From Chlorops oryzae (Eukaryota; Arthropoda; Insecta; Diptera; Chloropidae), in assembly GCA_020466095.1 (NCBI GenBank), contig CM035807.1, positions 101,120,436 to 101,184,435 of the forward strand: a stretch of 64,000 nt of DNA, given 5' to 3'. The notes below the pieces were generated by a model, which had not been told where the DNA came from, did not search any database, and was given only the letters and a program-made list of their open reading frames with translations. The position numbers and the translations under genes were made by a program. Shown here in pieces: positions 24,019 to 35,715 of this stretch (within the stretch, counting starts at the first letter, position 1; every line of letters starts with the position of its first letter).

Positions 24019-24019
24019 A
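23115..24019 (-). CDS. lilli: lilli coding exon 1 (N-terminal homology region, polyQ)
   Basis: Acceptor ccccacacag ends at 24,020, and the exon reads T then ATG GAA GAA. The protein starts [18 protein letters not shown], then SLFPEPRRV and [19 protein letters not shown]. This matches the family's N-terminal region (basic helix, LFGEP-like motif, LGNYEEVKDF-like motif), which contacts cyclin T/Cdk9 in AFF4 (family knowledge). Long Gln runs follow (about 23,520-23,710), then [13 protein letters not shown] and Pro-rich stretches. An apparent one-base insertion at about 23,673, at a CAG/ACA junction, separates the upstream and downstream reading frames. The donor is GTAAGT after 23,115. Confidence 0.93.
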
Positions 24020-24472
24020 CTGTGTGGGGAGAGAAAGATGAGAATTATAAATTTTGGACGTTCAATTTTCTTTTCTTTTTCAATGATTATTCTACAAATG
24101 CTTTTTTTTTTTTTGTTTTGTTTTTTTTTTTGCGAGCGAGTAAACGAAAACACAATGAAAAAAAAAAAAAAAAAACAAAACACAATCAACTTACAAAGAA
24201 GCAAGCAAGCGGGCGTGCAATTGTGGTGAAAAATAGCGAAATTATAGGAAAAATGAAAAGGCGGGATTAAAACAAAGCTGGTGCAGCAACTGAAAAGCAA
24301 GTGGAAGGAAGGATTTTTCCGGAGAATTTCTATCACAATCTTTCATCCCTCTTTTTTTTCTCAGAACGATGAAGGTTACGGGAGAGTTCAAGGAGAATAA
24401 ATTATTTTAATACAGACATGCCTGTTAAATCCGAACAAAAATTATAATAATTTTTAATTAAATTGAAGCATT

Positions 24473-24574
24473 AGGGATATTCACAAGGAAGGTGGAATTG
24501 TGTCGGAAAATGTCCACATTGGATTATTTTCGATTTTAATTCGTCAGAATTCCACCGCCCTTGTGAATACCCCT
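24473..24574. mobile_element. Small MITE (about 102 bp)
   Basis: Inverted termini agggatattcacaagg and ccttgtgaatacccct, extended by aggtggaatt/aattccacc. The flanks are TTA-like at both sides (catTA / TAttg), so the duplication is ambiguous. Non-coding. Confidence 0.65.
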
Positions 24575-24606
24575 ATTGTTATTTTGTTGTTTTAAAATAT
24601 TTGATT

Positions 24607-25143
24607 CAGGGACGTAGCTGGAGAAAGAGTGAAAGAGGAAGTTTATAGAGTTGTGGACCAAAGACAAATAAAATCCGAAAAATTCATGGCGGCCGATTTT
24701 GATGAAAATTTGTAAATAGAATGAGTCAAAAATGGAGTAAGAATTGTTCGGTCTCTATAATGTTTTTCAAGTTTAAAACTAATTACAACTACTCTAGTTA
24801 GGGTCTAGTTCCAAACTGGTCCAAAAAGGAGTAGTTGTATCGGTTTTTTTATAATTTTTTTTTTACTAATTTAAAACTGATAACAACTAGTCTAGTTAGG
24901 GTCTAGTTCCAAACTGGTCCAAAAAGGACCAGTTGTAATCAGTTTTTTGAAAAAAATTAAATTTTCATCAAAATCGGACGTTATGATTTTTTTTTTGGAT
25001 TTTATGGGTTTTTGGTCCACAACTCTGTAAACTTCTTCTAACCGCTCCAAATTTTCTTTGGGGTAATGTTTCATAATTGTTCAATATACCACTGTGGCCA
25101 ATATAGGCACTACCAAAGCACTCTTTCTCTAGCTACGTCCCTG
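24607..25143. mobile_element. hAT MITE with perfect 8-bp TSD (537 bp)
   Basis: Inverted ends CAGGGACGTAGCTGGAGAAA and the complement of TTTCTCTAGCTACGTCCCTG, flanked by perfect duplications ATTTGATT (24,599-24,606 and 25,144-25,151). Inside, a unit of about 100 bp is duplicated in tandem (about 24,778-24,850 and 24,878-24,950), sharing ctagttagggtctagttcc. Each copy can fold on itself (ggtccaaaaaggacc in the second). Confidence 0.9.
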
Positions 25144-25711
25144 ATTTGATTAGTCATTGAGAGTAATTAGGACTGCTGAATAATTTCAAATAATCGAGAC
25201 TGTTTTGAAATGAATAGAAATTTTTGGAAATTACGTAATCTAATTAAATTAAAACTAGATTCTTTTTGGAAAAAGCAAGTATTCTACGCTTGAATAAAGA
25301 AAAGAATTTGATGACCTATGCTTAAAAATGTTCGAAATCTATGGTCCCAGACCAGTGAGCTTAGAAGGGCTGATTTTTTCCATAGCCGCTCGGGAAAATT
25401 CCCCGGGAATATTTAGAAACGGGCTGAGAGTCTTTGAGCTTCAGAATGACGGTCCATCGATATTTTTCCGCGGTGTCTACAGTTCTAGCTAAATTACCAA
25501 TTTATTTTTTGTTCAAATTTCTCATAGAAAGGAAAAATTCCCGCGATATCCCAACACAGGTCTAAACATGCGAATTAGTAGGATTTTAAGTGGAACTGTA
25601 TTGGAACTCAGGGTCTCTCGTGGTTTTAGAGAAAATTCATTTATATTAGGTTCCTTTTTAATCCCTTAGAGCCCGATTATTTGAATTAGAAGCAATGTTC
25701 CCTTAATACTA

Positions 25712-26008
25712 CAGTCGAATCTGGATATAACGAATCCCTAAAATAATGAACAGCTCGAATTAGTGAACGGTTTTTTGTTAGAAGGTGGTCGAAACGGGAG
25801 ATTTTTCCCCGAGCGCGGGCTTCTGAAGGGGTGGATGGGACATTTTTTTTTATGGTCGCATATTTTTGTTAAAGGGAGCCAGGGCAAAAAAATCTTCCGG
25901 GCCCCAAATTTTTCTCTACGGGCCTGTAAATAATCTAACTAATACGAACAATCTGGATAAAATGACTATGACGTGAAAAAATTAATTCACTATATCCAGA
26001 TTCGACTG
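25712..26008. mobile_element. pogo-like MITE (297 bp)
   Basis: Inverted termini cagtcgaatctggatata and tatatccagattcgactg, flanked by TA (25,710-25,711 and 26,009-26,010). No coding capacity. Confidence 0.85.
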
Positions 26009-26010
26009 TA

Positions 26011-28378
26011 TTTATTATATTTGCTTGACATGAGAAAATGTTTAGCTTTAATGACTCTTAGAAATCTGAGCTTAAAACGGATCCATTATGAGGAACAATT
26101 AATAAGAGAGTGTTAGTTAAAAAAAAAAAAATAGGGCTTACAAAAATGTAAAATTGAATTAGGAATGAAATGAAATTTAGTGACGATCCAAGGTAGGTGT
26201 ACATACATACATATAGTAACATTTGAATGAAGGAAAAATAATAACTCAATAAAAGGAGTCCCGAATGGGAAGTGGTTAAAGATTGAAATTTTTTTTTTTT
26301 TTTTTTTTTGGAATGGATTGGATTTTCCAAACTTACTTGCATTTAAAAAAGTGTGGGTGTTTTTCTTATTCTGCTGGTGTTTTTTTTCTTGTTCTTTTTC
26401 TTAATTATTTTGATCATAGAAATAGTTGTTGTTGTTGTTCTTGTTGTTGTTGATGTTACTGAACTTGTAGTTGTTGTTGTTGTTGTAGCTTCTAGGTTTC
26501 TACTACAGCACATATGTATTCTATACACACAAAAACTTTTTTATTAAAGCAATCCAAGCTTAATATTTGCATTCATAGTAGAATTAATTAAGTGTCGTAC
26601 ATGAAGGAAAGAAAAAAAAAAAAAATTAACGAAAAATTGAAAACTTTCAGGAAAAAAAACAACATAAATAAACCAAAAATGTTTCTCTCTCGGATTTTCT
26701 TTTTCGTTCCTTTATTTTTTGCTTCTTCGTTTCAAACTCGTTTTGTGCGACAATATACATATAAATATGTATGTATGTAGGTATGTGTGTAATTATTACC
26801 GTCTCGGTACGTTGCCAAAGAACCTATAATCTTGTACTTATCTTTTCATTATTATCGCACATGATTCTACACAAGTTTTTTGAGCGTTTTGCTCTTTTTG
26901 AAATTTTTTTCTTGGAAGATTTGGCCATCTCGGAACGTTTTGAACGTGACCCATATACATATGTATATATATTTATTTATTTGAGTATAGTATTTAATTG
27001 GAGAAGCAGAAGAATATGTTCGGAAGAGCGCGTTTTGCACTAAAGTTCAGTTAGTCAGTTAGCCCGGTTAAGAAGCTTAATTCCGGGTGGATTTACATAC
27101 ATATGTATGTGTATGAAAAAAAAAGAAGATTCTTTTTCGCTTTTTGACACACACCAATTACGTGAGAGAAGAGTAGCATGCAAAATTTATCGCACTTTTG
27201 CATTGACGACACGAAGTAGAAGAACAACAAGAAGAATAGGAAGAACTATAAGTTGTGGAGGACGAATACGAACGAAAGAATGAGCGCGTGTTCCTCGTCG
27301 ATTGTTGATTGCAAATGCATTTTTAATCGATAATTTATGAATTGTTATTATTATTATTATTCTTTTTTCGTTATGACTTGTAGCTTTTGTGTTGTCGCGA
27401 GTCGTTTGTATGCTATTTTTGTTTTTTACACCTTCACCATTTTTTTTTGTTAATTTTTTTCGTATTTTTTCTTAGTTGTTAGTATGTGCCTTTTTTTCAA
27501 TGATTCGTTGTAAGTAATGTGGGGGAAATTACGAAAAGCGTTATCCTCATGTTGCAACCCATTTAACTGCATGATCAAAAAAAAATCCCAGTGACAATTC
27601 AATCACATAGAATTCGTTCATCGCTTTCCGTTTACTTTTTTCTTTCGCTTTTGCTTTCGTTTTCGCTTGGGCTTTCGCTTTCGCTTCGCTTTCTTTTTCT
27701 TATAGGTAGTTTCCTTATTTTCTACAGCTCTGTACAGATTACTCTATGCTGTAATTAATGCAGAAAAGAGAATATGAAAATGTTTGGTTAATTAAATTGT
27801 TCAATGAAAAGGAATTTATGTATCATGATTTATATTACTTTTTGAAATTTTATGAGCTGCTTAAACATTTTAAATAAAAAAAAAAAGGTTCAGTTACTGA
27901 TGGCGTAGTCTAACATAACTTAGTTGTACATACGATTTATTTGTAGAAGACTAACAGGTCCCGCGAACTTCATCCCGCCTTCGAAGAAAAGATCGTGCGA
28001 AAAATAGATGGGTAAAAATGTTCAGAAACCCAAGTTAAGCAATTTAAAACTTTTTGATAAATAACAAATTGTACCCTTCTTCCCCTCTTTATACCTCTCT
28101 CTTGATCCCTTCACCTCTCCGTCACTCTCCGTTCCCTGCTATCGTTCATCCTTTCTCCCATTCCTTCCCTCTTCCTATCACTTTATCTAACTCTAAGCGT
28201 CTCACATAGCAGTTCATTAATTTGTAAAATGAGACGTATACGTAATCCAAGCGCCTACAAAACATTGCTCATACGTCGGGTACACAAACTTTTAACCCCT
28301 GTTGTAGTAGCCGTTATGACTGCAGTTCCGTGATATCCATTCTTATCCGATGTCTACACACATGTGCACAAATCTCAA
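26011..28378. other. Non-coding intron/upstream DNA
   Basis: I see no supportable gene. GTT/AAC triplet runs (about 26,425-26,490), TATG/TGTA patches (about 26,755-26,795) and a TTTCGCTTTCGC tract (about 27,645-27,700) occur. The frames here are repeat-driven. Confidence 0.4.
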
Positions 28379-29003
28379 GAGGAGAGAGAGAGAGAGAGAA
28401 CGAAAGAGAGAAAGAGAAAGGGAGAGAGAGCGCGAGAGAGAAAGGGAAAGGGAGAGAGAAAAGAGAGAAAGAGAGAGAAAGAGAGAAAAAGAGAGAAAAA
28501 GAGAGAAAAGAGAGAAAAGAGAGAAAAGAGAAAAAGAGAGAAAAGAGAGAAAGAAGAGAAAGAGAGAGAAGAAAGAGAGAAAAGAGAGAAAAGAGAGAAA
28601 AAGAGAGAGAGAAAAAAGAGAAAGAAGAAAGAAGAGAGAAGAGAGAAAGAAAGAAAGATAGCAAGAAAGAGAGAAAGAAAGAAAGAGAGTGAGAAAGAGA
28701 GAGAAAGAAAGAAATAGAGAGGGAAAGCGAGAGAAAAAAAGATAAAGAGAGAAGAAAGAGATGAGAAAGAAAGAAAAAAAGTGAGAGAGAAAGAAAGAGA
28801 GAGAAAGAAAAAAGAGAGAGAGAGAAAGAGAGAGAAAAAAAGAGAGAGAAGAAAGAGAGTGAGAAAGAAAGAGAGAGAGAAAGAAAGAAAGAGTGAGAAA
28901 GAAAGAGAGAGAGAAAGAAAGAAATAGAGAGAGAGAAAGAAAGAAATAGAGAGAGAGAAAGCGAGAGAAAAAAAGAGAAATAGAGAGAGGGAAAGAGAGA
29001 AAC
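28379..29003 (+). repeat. Polypurine GA/GAAA tract (about 625 bp)
   Basis: Almost pure A/G on the plus strand, built from GAGA and GAAA words, with very few pyrimidines. On the lilli transcript strand it would read as C/U. All long Arg/Lys/Glu frames on plus, and Ser/Leu/Phe frames on minus, are translations of this tract. Confidence 0.95.
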
Positions 29004-29344
29004 ACTGATGAAGGTAGAGAGAAAAGGTGATAACCAATTTAACAGTTAGAGATACATGAACTTTTTTAGAAAGACAGATGCGAGAGAATTTATGTTAAAG
29101 AAAGATAGAGATGAAAGAAAGAAAGATAGAGATGGAAAGAGAGAGGGAAAGAGAGATCAGGTCTTGATCGGGTCTTTACGAAGAACGGTTCGATAACCCA
29201 ATTTTATCACCATGTTTCTAAACTACCATTGAACCCTTTTTTCACCAATCAATCAACTGCCGACTGCAAATTCTTCTCTATTCGTTTTTAGAATTGCATT
29301 TAATATTGAATTTGTTGAAAGAATCAACCTAGTTTTCACAAACC

Positions 29345-29951
29345 AAAGGGTATAGCACTATAAGCATAGTGATTCTGCCCCGGAAGCCGATTTCAACTTT
29401 AGTTGGTTTACTGTTTAGGTAAACGTACGAAGTTTAATTTTCGGGAAGATTTTGCTCTCGATCTCCTATAGTCCTTGAATATCCTTAAGAAAGGGGGTTT
29501 TTTAGCGAAAATTTTAAAAAAATCATATCTAAGACAACTATAAAGATAGAATATTCATTTAAAAACATTTATATAGAAAATTACTCAGAAAATATGAAAA
29601 AAAATATTTTTCAGGTAATTTTGCTAAAACCAATACATGCTCCCATGGAAGGATATATTTCCATGACAATTTTTTTGTTGTTCGAGATGTGCGACTATCT
29701 CAATTAAAACTCTCAAAAATAGAACTTTAGACCAGGATTAAGTGTGCTGAGTTTCAATACGCTCAGGCACCTAGAACATCTTTAAAAATGGCAAGTTAAA
29801 AAAAATGTTGCATACTTTTCGGGTATACCTGGGATTGCTATGCATGAATATGATTTTCAGTCTAGTTATTTCATGAGAATTTGTGTAACAAACAACAAAG
29901 AATAATAAAAAATTGCTTGATCCTAGAGAAAAATCTAACCGCAGTCCAAAT
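29345..29951. repeat. Left terminal inverted repeat (607 bp)
   Basis: Inverted copy of 31,795-32,401. Differences seen include atgctcccatgg versus atgcccccatgg, and acctgggattg versus acctgtgattg. The high identity implies recent origin or gene conversion. Confidence 0.9.
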
Positions 29952-31528
29952 GATCAACTATATCGTCCGCTAGATTCTTATCTGACTGCAAACGTTTTAC
30001 ATATTTATTGTGCAGGAATCCTGCAATCCTGCTGATGGACCTCACCTTCGGTAACATTTTATTGTCGAGAGTATGGTGTAAAATTTTGAACTTCTGACCA
30101 ATCGTTCCGTGCACCGCTTCAACCACCCACCTTAATTTGGTTACTTTACGCGAGTGGTTCGATTCCTCAATTGTCAATTGTTTTTCTCTTCCCTTTAAAA
30201 GCTGGCATAAGGGGGATAAAGCCTTCGTTTTTTAAATCTTCCGTAACATCTCTAAATCCGCGGTCGACCAAAAACATGTCTCCTGGTTGCAACAAAGTTT
30301 TCAGTCCTTCTGCATCCTCTAAAATTTTCTTCATAATGGTGGCATCGATGTTTGTGCTGTAGAACGGTCCGAAGAAATCAACTATATAGCCATTGGTGCA
30401 GCAAACAGTGAATGGCTTGCATAAAGGTACTTTCTTTTGAACCGAATATGATTTCCGTTGATATGCGTTGTTCTGGCTCTTCTGATGTCGTATATATGTT
30501 CCATCACAAATAAGCATTAGCTCGTGTTCGATGTTATACAGCTTTTTTGCTATATATGATGTGTGTTTGTTGATGATGTCCTCCCGCGATAATGCCTGTA
30601 CTCCAAAATGGTATGGTAGAACATCCGTTGTGAAACATCTAATTATTTGGCTGCAGTATTTTGATACCAATTGCTCGCTCTGTAGACCTAAAATGCACGA
30701 AATAAGTCTGTTGGAATTACCCGTTGTCATTTTCATCAAAAAGACAACTAGAGCTTGAGTTACAGTGCGACTGCAAGAAGTTCGCATTGATGTAAACATA
30801 TCTCTAAGCTCGATTATATTTTCCCAACTGAGTCCTGTGAAAACTTTTAGCTGCTGCTCCGGCATGGAAAAATCCACAATCTGGTCAACAAGCGATGTGT
30901 CCGCTCTCGCTGAAACTTTTCGTAAAAATGTATGCACTTCTTCGGGGCTGAGCTGACTGGTGTTTGAAAATGCTTGTAGTAATGGCACTTGATCCTTGTA
31001 AAAAATATTCCCAATTAGATGTGTATCGCAGCAGCGATCGCCATTTGGTATAAATAAGTCGCGTTGAATGAAGACTTGAACTCTGGCGTTTTCCGGAATT
31101 GTCTTCAAATTGTTAGTAGCTTTGCATAAAATACAATATTTATGCGTAGCGACAGCCCTTTTGATCGGCAATTCCATGACGTTTTCACATCCATCGGTGT
31201 CACGAATTTGATAATAGAATTCCTCGTCGCTGTCCTCTTTTGATGAATTTTCCAAACTTTGGCTTCCTTCAGATTGCATGGTTTCTCTGATATCTTCAAT
31301 TGTTTCCTCAGCTACGGCACTCCCTTGTGGCGATGGTTGTTCGGCTAATTTTTGACGGGTACAACGTCTATAAGGCAAAAGCCGACATCTGTTGCAAAGA
31401 ACGTCTCCGACATTCATAGGTTTTTCGATAACTTGAGAATAGCGCATGGCTTCGTCCTCTTTCTTAATTTTTTTTGTTTGTTGTTTAAGGCAAAGCAAAA
31501 CACGGTTGCAGTTAGCGCATCGAGACAT
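29935..31528 (-). pseudogene. DDE transposase, frameshifted
   Basis: Frame 1 (31,528-30,167, 453 aa, true ATG) has two Cys-rich zinc-type motifs: C4/C7 with C45/C48, and C132/C135 with C166/C167/H170. A helical DNA-binding stretch (about 230-300) follows, then LICDGTY (D342) and FLVDRGF (D422). Frame 2 (about 30,177-29,935) continues with SNHSRKVTKLRWVVEAVHG, whose Glu is the likely third catalytic acid. Removing one A from the A5 run at about 30,178-30,182 would join the frames, so this is a single-base disruption or a homopolymer sequencing error. The D, D(RGF), E order and R.VVE...G motif fit DDE_Tnp_4-type nucleases (family knowledge). Its role would be to cut and move elements with the same ends. 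Confidence 0.85.
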
Positions 31529-31794
31529 TCTAAGTGTTTGAGTTGATTAGTGCGATTAAGACTATGAATGCAAACAGAATCAATTTATACTTATTTGCAT
31601 CTTTATCTGTTATGGTATTGGGCTTTCAGGTTGGAATTTTAAAAAAATGCAGGGATGAATTCTTCTCCAGTTGCAGGTAGACAGGTAGATTGATTTGGTT
31701 CACTTTCGGGTTTTATTGCGTTGTTTACATATTTCATAGATTAGTTGTTTTGCAATTTTTATTTGGGTAAGATTTTTCGGTGGAATTAGGGAAT

Positions 31795-32401
31795 ATTTGG
31801 ACTGCGGTTAGATTTTTCTCTAGGATCAAGCAATTTTTTATTATTCTTTGTTGTTTGTTACACAAATTCTCATGAAATAACTAGACTGAAAATCATATTC
31901 ATGCATAGCAATCACAGGTATACCCGAAAAGTATGCAACATTTTTTTTTAACTTGCCATTTTTAAAGATGTTCTAGGTGCCTGAGCGTATTGAAACTCAG
32001 CACACTTAATCCTGGTCTAAAGTTCTATTTTTGAGAGTTTTAATTGAGATAGTCGCACATCTCGAACAACAAAAAAATTGTCATGGAAATATATCCTTCC
32101 ATGGGGGCATGTATTGGTTTTAGCAAAATTACCTGAAAAAATTTTTTTTCATATTTTCTGAGTAATTTTCTATATAAATGTTTTTAAATGAATATTCTAT
32201 CTTTATAGTTGTCTTAGATATGATTTTTTTAAAATTTTCGCTAAAAAACCCCCTTTCTTAAGGATATTCAAGGACTATAGGAGATCGAGAGCAAAATCTT
32301 CCCGAAAATTAAACTTCGTACGTTTACCTAAACAGTAAACCAACTAAAGTTGAAATCGGCTTCCGGGGCAGAATCACTATGCTTATAGTGCTATACCCTT
32401 T
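31795..32401. repeat. Right terminal inverted repeat (607 bp)
   Basis: Inverted copy of 29,345-29,951. The transposase start codon lies about 270 bp inside it, so this arm plus the adjoining spacer would hold the promoter. No TATA box is convincing by eye. Confidence 0.88.
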
Positions 32402-32709
32402 AAAGACAATCTAAATATAACTTTAAAGTAGCAAAACCTCAGCCACAACCGCAGCCAGTACCGCAAATGTCAACTACACCGGTGGCGACAGAACCACCTC
32501 TACTGATTCTGAGGAATACATATTTTGATTTCTGGTTACAACGTATCTGAAAGTAGGGAAGTTAGGGGAGTGATGGCACCACCCTTTGATTCTGATTTAG
32601 GTGCCATTTGTGTCAGTTGTTAAACACAGACACGTGTGACGGTTATGAGTGAATATTTTGTTGTGGTTTCGAATCATAATAAAGAGAAAACTAACGAATG
32701 GTACGACTA

Positions 32710-32766
32710 CAGTATTCCCCGGATATTTGCAACTTTTTTTCGTGCTTATATCCGGGGAATACTGCG
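32710..32766. repeat. 57-bp palindrome
   Basis: Perfect inverted arms of 17 bases (CAGTATTCCCCGGATAT and its complement) around a short spacer, with TA just left of the first arm. It looks like the fused ends of a pogo-type element that lost its interior. Confidence 0.6.
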
Positions 32767-32870
32767 TTTTTAATTATATATCTATTCTATATATGGTTGG
32801 TTAGTGTGTCTGTCACTATTAAGGGCGACACAATTAGACCTCACATGGGCCCGTTGTGATGTACTGTATA

Positions 32871-33000
32871 CAGTGAAACTCTCTGTAACGAATCTTAAGG
32901 GACCTATAAACAAATTCGTTATAGAAAGAATTCGTTATAAGGAGAAAAAAAAGATACTAAAAATATACTGAAAGAGCCATGAGAAGATTCGCTATAAATA
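32871..33000. mobile_element. pogo-like MITE, one end lost
   Basis: Starts TA|CAGTGAAACTCTCTGTAACGA, then resembles the element at 8966-9134 (ttcgttataaggag, agccatgagaagattcg). The expected second terminus is not found, so it is truncated. The right edge is approximate. Confidence 0.6.
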
Positions 33001-34911
33001 CCAGTAACTCATGTTGAAAATGTATACAGGGAACAATGAGCATTCCGATGTGGGATGTGTGTACTATAAGTTAAGTTATGCCATAAGTAACTGAAAATTA
33101 TTAAGAGAAAACATTTTTAAGGACGAAAGTATACACAAATGAAGAAAAACAAAAGTCATATTATACTTAAAACTCACATAAATCTCAACACAACGACAGA
33201 AAAGGTATGGGGTATTATTCCGGAAGTCTATCAAACCAAGGATATAATTGAATTTCTGGTTCTTTTCCCCTCCGTAACAATAATATTCATAACTTATGCT
33301 CGAATCATCGTAAAGAAAAAAGCAAACTGAACGTAAAATTCGAATGGCAAAAAAAAAAAAAAAATGTACTCATTTTGAGGGCGAATCCAAGCTGAGCTGG
33401 GGGCGGGATTTTCTATGGAAATATAGAATTTACGTAAATCAAATAAACATACAATAATACTTAGGTATTTAATAAAAAGAAAAATTCTAAAATTAAAAGT
33501 AAGTACAGAAGAATAAATACTTTGCAATTGAATTTCAATTTGTTATGAAAAAGTATCCCCTAATTATGTTAATAATACAGTCATACAAATGAAAATTGTA
33601 TTCATTACGAAAGTCAATACAAAAAAGAAAAGAAAAAAATAACGCACAAAATTATGCTTCGAATGCAATCAAATAACGACAAAGTCAATGACACGCAAAA
33701 CTACCCACAAACACATTCAACTCTAAAAGTCTAAGGCGACGCACACATGTACACTTATACCATCGAACACAAACACCCACACACGCACACACTCAAACGG
33801 TGTATATGTGCGCACTTTTTTGAGCGACATTTCTCATTGATAAAAATCAGAAGAAGAAAAAAAAAATAAAAGGAAATATTGCGCATCAAAACGGCAGAAC
33901 GAGCTCAAAAGTAGGCAAGAAAAAAGGCAAGGAAAAACAAGTGAAATGGAAATGTAATACAAAATTCAAGCCAGCGGGGGTAGAAAATCTCTTTATTTAC
34001 TCATACATATGTATGGACATATGTAAGAGCGCTTGTTCACTGCAACTCAAATACGAAGTGAGCTTTGGAGAGTCACAGAGGCGGCACAAAAACATAGCAA
34101 GAGCCAGACCCAAAGACAAAGAGACTGAAAGGGGGAAGTCAAAGCCGAAGAGTCGAAGCACAAAGAGACAAAGATCTTAAATGCCGACAATAACGATGAA
34201 CATAGCATTAGAGGCCATTTACGGGTCTACAAAGTAGCAGATTGTCATTGAAGTCATGAAATCCGGACTGGCGGTATACTCGTATGAATGTCTCTAGAGG
34301 AGAAACAACGTATGTTTGTGGTACGGCACGGAGCGGTTTGTATGAGAAGATGAAGGAATGGCAGCACCAACAGCAGCAGGACACTCATGAGTATTAAGTG
34401 CACCCCTATTCAGACATGAGAAAGTCAATAAAATAGCAAAAATGTTAGCAACAATTACGTTGTCGATGTCGGCAAAAAATTTTCCAGACCCAAATCAAAC
34501 GCAACAAGCCAAGATGTGGAATTTTTGCTGTATTTTTTTCTCTCTTTTTCGATTTTTTTTTTTTTTTTTTCATGAGTGGGTGATGTTGGGAGATTGGCAA
34601 TGTTAGTTTTGTGGTTAGGAAAAGGGATGGGAAATGGTGAAATCGTTCGGAATTGAATGACAGAAAAATGAAATTGACTTTTAGAAATGAGTTCAGAAGG
34701 ATTTTTAATTATGACGAACATTCAATAAAATGGGAATTATGTATATATCTCTTAGATATTGATGAATGGGAGGCCGGTATGGGATAGTAATGTATAGATG
34801 ATTTGAATTGGGGTGGCTTAGTTTGATTAGTTTTCGGAAATAAAGGAAATTTTTTTATTTGATATTTTTTAATTTCGAATCGGGCTATTAAGATGAAGAA
34901 AAAAGTTATCA
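33001..34911. other. Non-coding upstream DNA
   Basis: No supportable gene. An ACAC-rich patch occurs at about 33,740-33,800. The remainder is AT-rich single-copy-looking sequence. Confidence 0.4.
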
Positions 34912-35005
34912 CTATGCCTCGGAATTTGAATATTTAAAAAAATGTTTAAAAATTCAAAAAAATATTCAAAAAAAATTCAAAAAAAAATGCAAAAAATTCA
35001 AAATA

Positions 35006-35715
35006 CAGGAGATTTCCGATTTAACGAGTATTCGCGTTAGCGAGTTTCGCATTTAACGAGCATTTAAAATTGTTCCATTGAGTATCTTATATAACGAGCA
35101 AAATGGCACAAAAATTTTTGTGTGCACTCGGTTTAGCGAGCAACATAAGAAATCAGTGAAAAAGCATAAAGAGAAACAAAGAGGATTCCAAGAAATAGTT
35201 AAGCGAGGAGTCTAAAAGCGCGTGTGCTGCGCCAACTACCGCAAGCAGTCAATGTATGCAAAGTAATGTGAAATCGAAAAAACGCAGGCGCTGTTGGACT
35301 TACCGCTTTATTTGTGCACAGTTGTTCAGTGATATCAATTTTTAATCCCCAAATCCCCCAAGTAAGCATACGTTAGTAGAAATCAGTCGCGTACCAACCT
35401 AGGGGGCCTAGGAGGGGCCTTGCCCACCACGATTCTTGGTCTTAGGTGGAAGGAACTACGAAAATGAAAAGGAAAAAATTGTGAAAAATTCTTTGCCCCA
35501 CCCGGGGGAAGTTGGATTGCTACAGGTCTGGTATAAATCAGACTCGCCATGTAATCAAGCAAAAGATTTCTCAAACCCCTCCCCCTTTTTTAACGCTTAC
35601 GAAATCTTTTACAATAAGAAAAAAAATGATTTTATGATGGTACTCAATTTAACGAGAAATTCGATTTAACGAGAAGTGCTGGCAACATTGATCTCGTTAA
35701 ATCGGAAATCTCCTG
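35006..35715. mobile_element. pogo-like element (710 bp) inside fold-back arm
   Basis: Inverted termini acaggagatttccgatttaac and the complement of gttaaatcggaaatctcctgt, with TA at 35,004-35,005 and 35,716-35,717. Near both ends the words ttaacgag/ctcgttaaa recur. No transposase is recognisable. Its insertion splits the left arm of the composite at 34,912-37,047, so it is the younger of the two. Confidence 0.85.

Larger units (their letters stand above)
29345..32401 (-). mobile_element. 3.06-kb DNA transposon with 607-bp inverted repeats
   Basis: The left repeat is 29,345-29,951 and the right repeat 31,795-32,401. They are inverted copies that differ at only a few positions in my reading. 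Both ends start AAAGGGTATAGCAC. The unique core carries one transposase on the minus strand in two overlapping frames. The last codons and stop of the transposase lie inside the left repeat. No target duplication is visible (flanks aaacc and aaaga). I place it near the DDE_Tnp_4 group of transposases, but the eukaryotic superfamily (ISL2EU/IS4EU-like or Harbinger-related) is unresolved. Confidence 0.9.

Noticed and set aside
28314..29037. Several 100-220 residue Arg/Lys/Glu or Ser/Leu/Phe frames
   Set aside because: They are six-frame translations of the GA/GAAA tract and have no non-repeat sequence or gene context.
29345..32401. A clean target duplication for the 3-kb transposon
   Set aside because: Flanks on the two sides do not match at any length I tried, so none is claimed.
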